Shown here: one piece after another, positions 62,088-64,000 of the stretch | Layout: every line of letters begins with the position of its first letter | How positions within the stretch are numbered: position 1 is the stretch's first letter | NCBI GenBank assembly: GCA_029008115.1 | Contig: JAQXJC010000004.1 | Location: 1-64,000, forward strand | Direction: 5' to 3' | Length of the DNA: 64,000 bases | From: Desulfovibrionaceae bacterium | Lineage (GTDB): Bacteria > Desulfobacterota > Desulfovibrionia > Desulfovibrionales > Desulfovibrionaceae | Position numbers and translations under genes: made by a program | Notes under the pieces: generated by a model | Database searches by the model: none | Told to the model about the DNA's origin: nothing | Seen by the model: only the letters and a program-made list of their open reading frames with translations

Positions 62088-63206
62088 ATGAGCATCTTCA
62101 CCCCTTCCCATTCCCCTTTTTCCGAAGATCGGGACGTTCTGGAAGCTGCGGCGGCAGCCCGTGCCGGACAGCGTCTGAACCGTGCGCAGGCCGATGCCCT
62201 GTACTACAGGGCATCCCTGCATACGCTGGCGACGCTGGCCCACGGCATGCGTCTGCGCCTGCATCCCGAACCCGTGGTCACCTATGTGGGCGACCGCAAC
62301 ATCAACTACTCCAACGTCTGCGTCTGCGCCTGCCGCTTCTGCGCCTTCTTTCGCGCGCCGGACTCCGGCGAGGGCTATCTCATCACCCGCGAGGAAATGA
62401 CGGAAAAAATCGAGGAAACCCTGCGCCTTGGCGGTACTCAGGTGCTGTTGCAGGGCGGGCATCATCCTGATCTGCCTTTTTCGTGGTACACGGAACTGCT
62501 GGCCTGGATGCGCGCAACATGGCCGTCTCTGCACATTCACGCCTTCTCGCCGCCGGAAATATTCTACTGGTCCAAGCTCTATGGCATGTCCGTGCCGGAA
62601 ATTCTGCGCCAGCTCAAGGAGGCGGGACTGCATTCCCTGCCCGGCGGCGGTGCGGAAATCCTGCATACCGGCGTGCGCGCGCAGGTCTCTCCCAACAAGT
62701 GCACGGCGGAACAGTGGCTCGCGGTCATGGAGGAGGCCCACAAGCTGGGCCTGCGCACGACGGCGACCATGATGTTCGGACATGAAGAAAAACCGGAACA
62801 CAGGCTGGATCATCTCTTTGCCGTGCGCGACACACAGGATCGCACGCACGGCTTCACGGCCTTCATTCCGTGGACCTTCCAGCCCGGGCACACCCGCATC
62901 GACGTGATTCCCCAGCCCGCCCCCGCCTATCTGCGCCTGCTGGCCGTCTCCCGTCTGGTGCTGGACAACATCCCGAATATCCAGTCCTCGTGGGTAACCA
63001 TGGGGCCGCAGGTGGCCCAGCTGGCCCTCTTCTATGGCGCCAACGACTTCGGCTCCCTGATGATTGAGGAAAACGTGGTGGCCGCCGCCGGCTGTTCCTA
63101 CCACCTGACCCGCAGGGAAATCCATCAAATCATCCGCGCCGCAGGCTTTACCCCTGTGCAGCGCACCATGGACTACACCCCCGTGAACCCGCAGCCGGAT
63201 TTGTAA
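62088..63206 (+). CDS. mqnC: dehypoxanthine futalosine cyclase MqnC
   Basis: The 372-residue radical SAM enzyme closes the ring of dehypoxanthine futalosine. The cluster is CVCACRFC (Cys78, 82, 85) after RNINYSNV, with LQGGHHPDLPFSWY, PGGGAEIL and WTFQPGHT as MqnC blocks. The ATG at 62088 has GAGAGG upstream; a GTG at 62073 overlaps mqnE. It acts after the hypoxanthine of aminofutalosine is removed by MqnB, which is not in the window. Confidence 0.95.
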   Translation: MSIFTPSHSPFSEDRDVLEAAAAARAGQRLNRAQADALYYRASLHTLATLAHGMRLRLHPEPVVTYVGDRNINYSNVCVCACRFCAFFRAPDSGEGYLITREEMTEKIEETLRLGGTQVLLQGGHHPDLPFSWYTELLAWMRATWPSLHIHAFSPPEIFYWSKLYGMSVPEILRQLKEAGLHSLPGGGAEILHTGVRAQVSPNKCTAEQWLAVMEEAHKLGLRTTATMMFGHEEKPEHRLDHLFAVRDTQDRTHGFTAFIPWTFQPGHTRIDVIPQPAPAYLRLLAVSRLVLDNIPNIQSSWVTMGPQVAQLALFYGANDFGSLMIEENVVAAAGCSYHLTRREIHQIIRAAGFTPVQRTMDYTPVNPQPDL

Positions 63207-63216
63207 GGTGCACGCC

Positions 63217-64000
63217 GTGACCGCAGCAACACAGCTCCGCATGGGCCGCATCGGCTTTCTGAATGTCCTGCCCATCTACCATCCTCTTGAGGCGGGCATC
63301 CTGCCGCACGACTATGAAATCGTTGCCGGCCCGCCCGCCATTCTGAACAACATGATGGCGCGCGGCGAGCTGCATGTCTCGTCCTGCTCCTGCTTTGAAT
63401 ACGGAGCCCGCCCGGAGCGCTACTATCTCATTGATGATCTTTCCATTGGATCGCATGGTTCGGTCATGAGCGTACTGCTGCTGTCCCGGCGGCCTGTGGA
63501 GGAACTGGACGGAGAGACCATTCTCATCAGCGGCGAGACGCATACCTCCGTGGCCCTGCTGAAGCTACTGATGCTGGATCGCTACAGGCTGAACGTGCGC
63601 TTTGAAACCGGGCCGGTCACGCCTGCCCTGCGCGGCACCACGCCCCCCACGGCCTTTCTCGCCATCGGGGACGAGGCCCTGCGCCTGCGCAGTCATCCTG
63701 ACTATCCCTTCCGCGTTGATCTGGCGGACGCATGGCGCGACTGGACAGGGCTTCCCTTCATCTTCGGCCTGTGGGTTGTGAGCAGGCAGGCAGCGGAGGC
63801 CGGGCTCTTCACGCCGGAGAACGATCCCGGCGTCCTCATGCGCGCCGGACGCGACTGGGGCCTGCGGCACATGGACGTCATCCTCGATCTTACGGGGCAC
63901 GGCTGCCCCCTGAACCGCGACGAGCTGATCACCTACTACAGCAAGGGACTGACCTACTCCCTCGGTACGGAGGAGCAGCGCGGCCTGATGCTCTTCTATG
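63217..64000 (+). CDS. mqnA: chorismate dehydratase MqnA, cut by the window end
   Basis: At least 261 residues of MqnA are present, without the C-terminus. The enzyme dehydrates chorismate to 3-[(1-carboxyvinyl)oxy]benzoate, the first futalosine step. It has the opening RIGFLNVLPIYHPL, the substrate loop SSCSCFEYG, then SIGSHGSVMSVLLLS, GETHTSVALLKLL and LPFIFGLWVVS. I choose GTG at 63217 because AAGG lies 8-11 bases upstream; GTG 63208 and ATG 63241 are alternatives. It follows mqnC by 10 bases in the mqnE-C-A operon. Confidence 0.92.
   Translation, partial: MTAATQLRMGRIGFLNVLPIYHPLEAGILPHDYEIVAGPPAILNNMMARGELHVSSCSCFEYGARPERYYLIDDLSIGSHGSVMSVLLLSRRPVEELDGETILISGETHTSVALLKLLMLDRYRLNVRFETGPVTPALRGTTPPTAFLAIGDEALRLRSHPDYPFRVDLADAWRDWTGLPFIFGLWVVSRQAAEAGLFTPENDPGVLMRAGRDWGLRHMDVILDLTGHGCPLNRDELITYYSKGLTYSLGTEEQRGLMLFY

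Overview
The window looks like chromosome from a Gram-negative, anaerobic deltaproteobacterium of the Desulfovibrio type. This is inference. It rests on high G+C in the core, a complete BamD/LolA envelope set, a DctPQM TRAP transporter, futalosine-type menaquinone genes, a DHH-CBS-CCA nucleotidyltransferase of the kind found in deltaproteobacteria, and several small proteins I can only call Desulfovibrio-like hypotheticals. Almost everything right of 2.4 kb is ordinary, densely packed core genome.

Region 1 (1-2.4 kb) is the end of an integrative element with visibly lower G+C. It carries a small hypothetical ORF, an ArdA antirestriction gene behind a long hairpin, a 36-codon membrane peptide and a tyrosine integrase. 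The integrase points into the 3' end of tRNA-Leu(CAA), which is the probable attachment site. The rest of the element lies left of the window.

Region 2 (2.5-10.7 kb) is transport. A GlpR-like DeoR repressor is divergent from a dctP-dctQ-dctM TRAP operon. A phosphate operon follows on the minus strand (pstS, a fused pstC-pstA, pstB) with no phoU. Region 3 (10.8-28.8 kb) is mostly minus-strand housekeeping: lolA, ftsK, efp; engB (plus strand); a CDF metal exporter with three C-terminal repeats; bamD-trxB-trxA; tsaD-fbp; a lipoprotein/TPR/FtsB/coiled-coil cluster next to pgsA; mrp, pcm; an M23 peptidase (plus strand); a YHS protein; and folK.

Region 4 (28.9-36.9 kb, plus strand) holds xerD, the DHH-CBS-nucleotidyltransferase, a HIT protein, a LapA-like protein, mutS and a DUF1992 protein. 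Convergent to it is an Smr-domain gene. Region 5 (38.1-42.8 kb, minus) is a tightly coupled chain: GAF protein, mreB, suhB, an in-frame RimI-TpiA fusion, secG. Region 6 (42.9-50.2 kb) holds a 571-residue unknown protein, rsmE, rarA and plsC on the plus strand, then a PLP decarboxylase and a CtpA-type protease on the minus strand.

Region 7 (50.3-54.7 kb, minus) is moaA, ruvA, ruvB and a divergent dnaA. Region 8 (54.7-64 kb) has small unknown genes, miaB plus a bifunctional-nuclease-family gene, a MATE exporter, and the futalosine menaquinone genes. mqnD is divergent from mqnE-mqnC-mqnA, from two overlapping promoters; mqnA is cut by the window end.

I did not find one obviously new multi-gene system. 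The most unusual observations are the RimI-TpiA fusion with a strong internal ribosome site, the PstC-PstA fusion, the CDF exporter with three C-terminal repeats, the DnaA with an altered box-recognition motif, the hairpin in front of ardA, and the 571-residue unknown protein.
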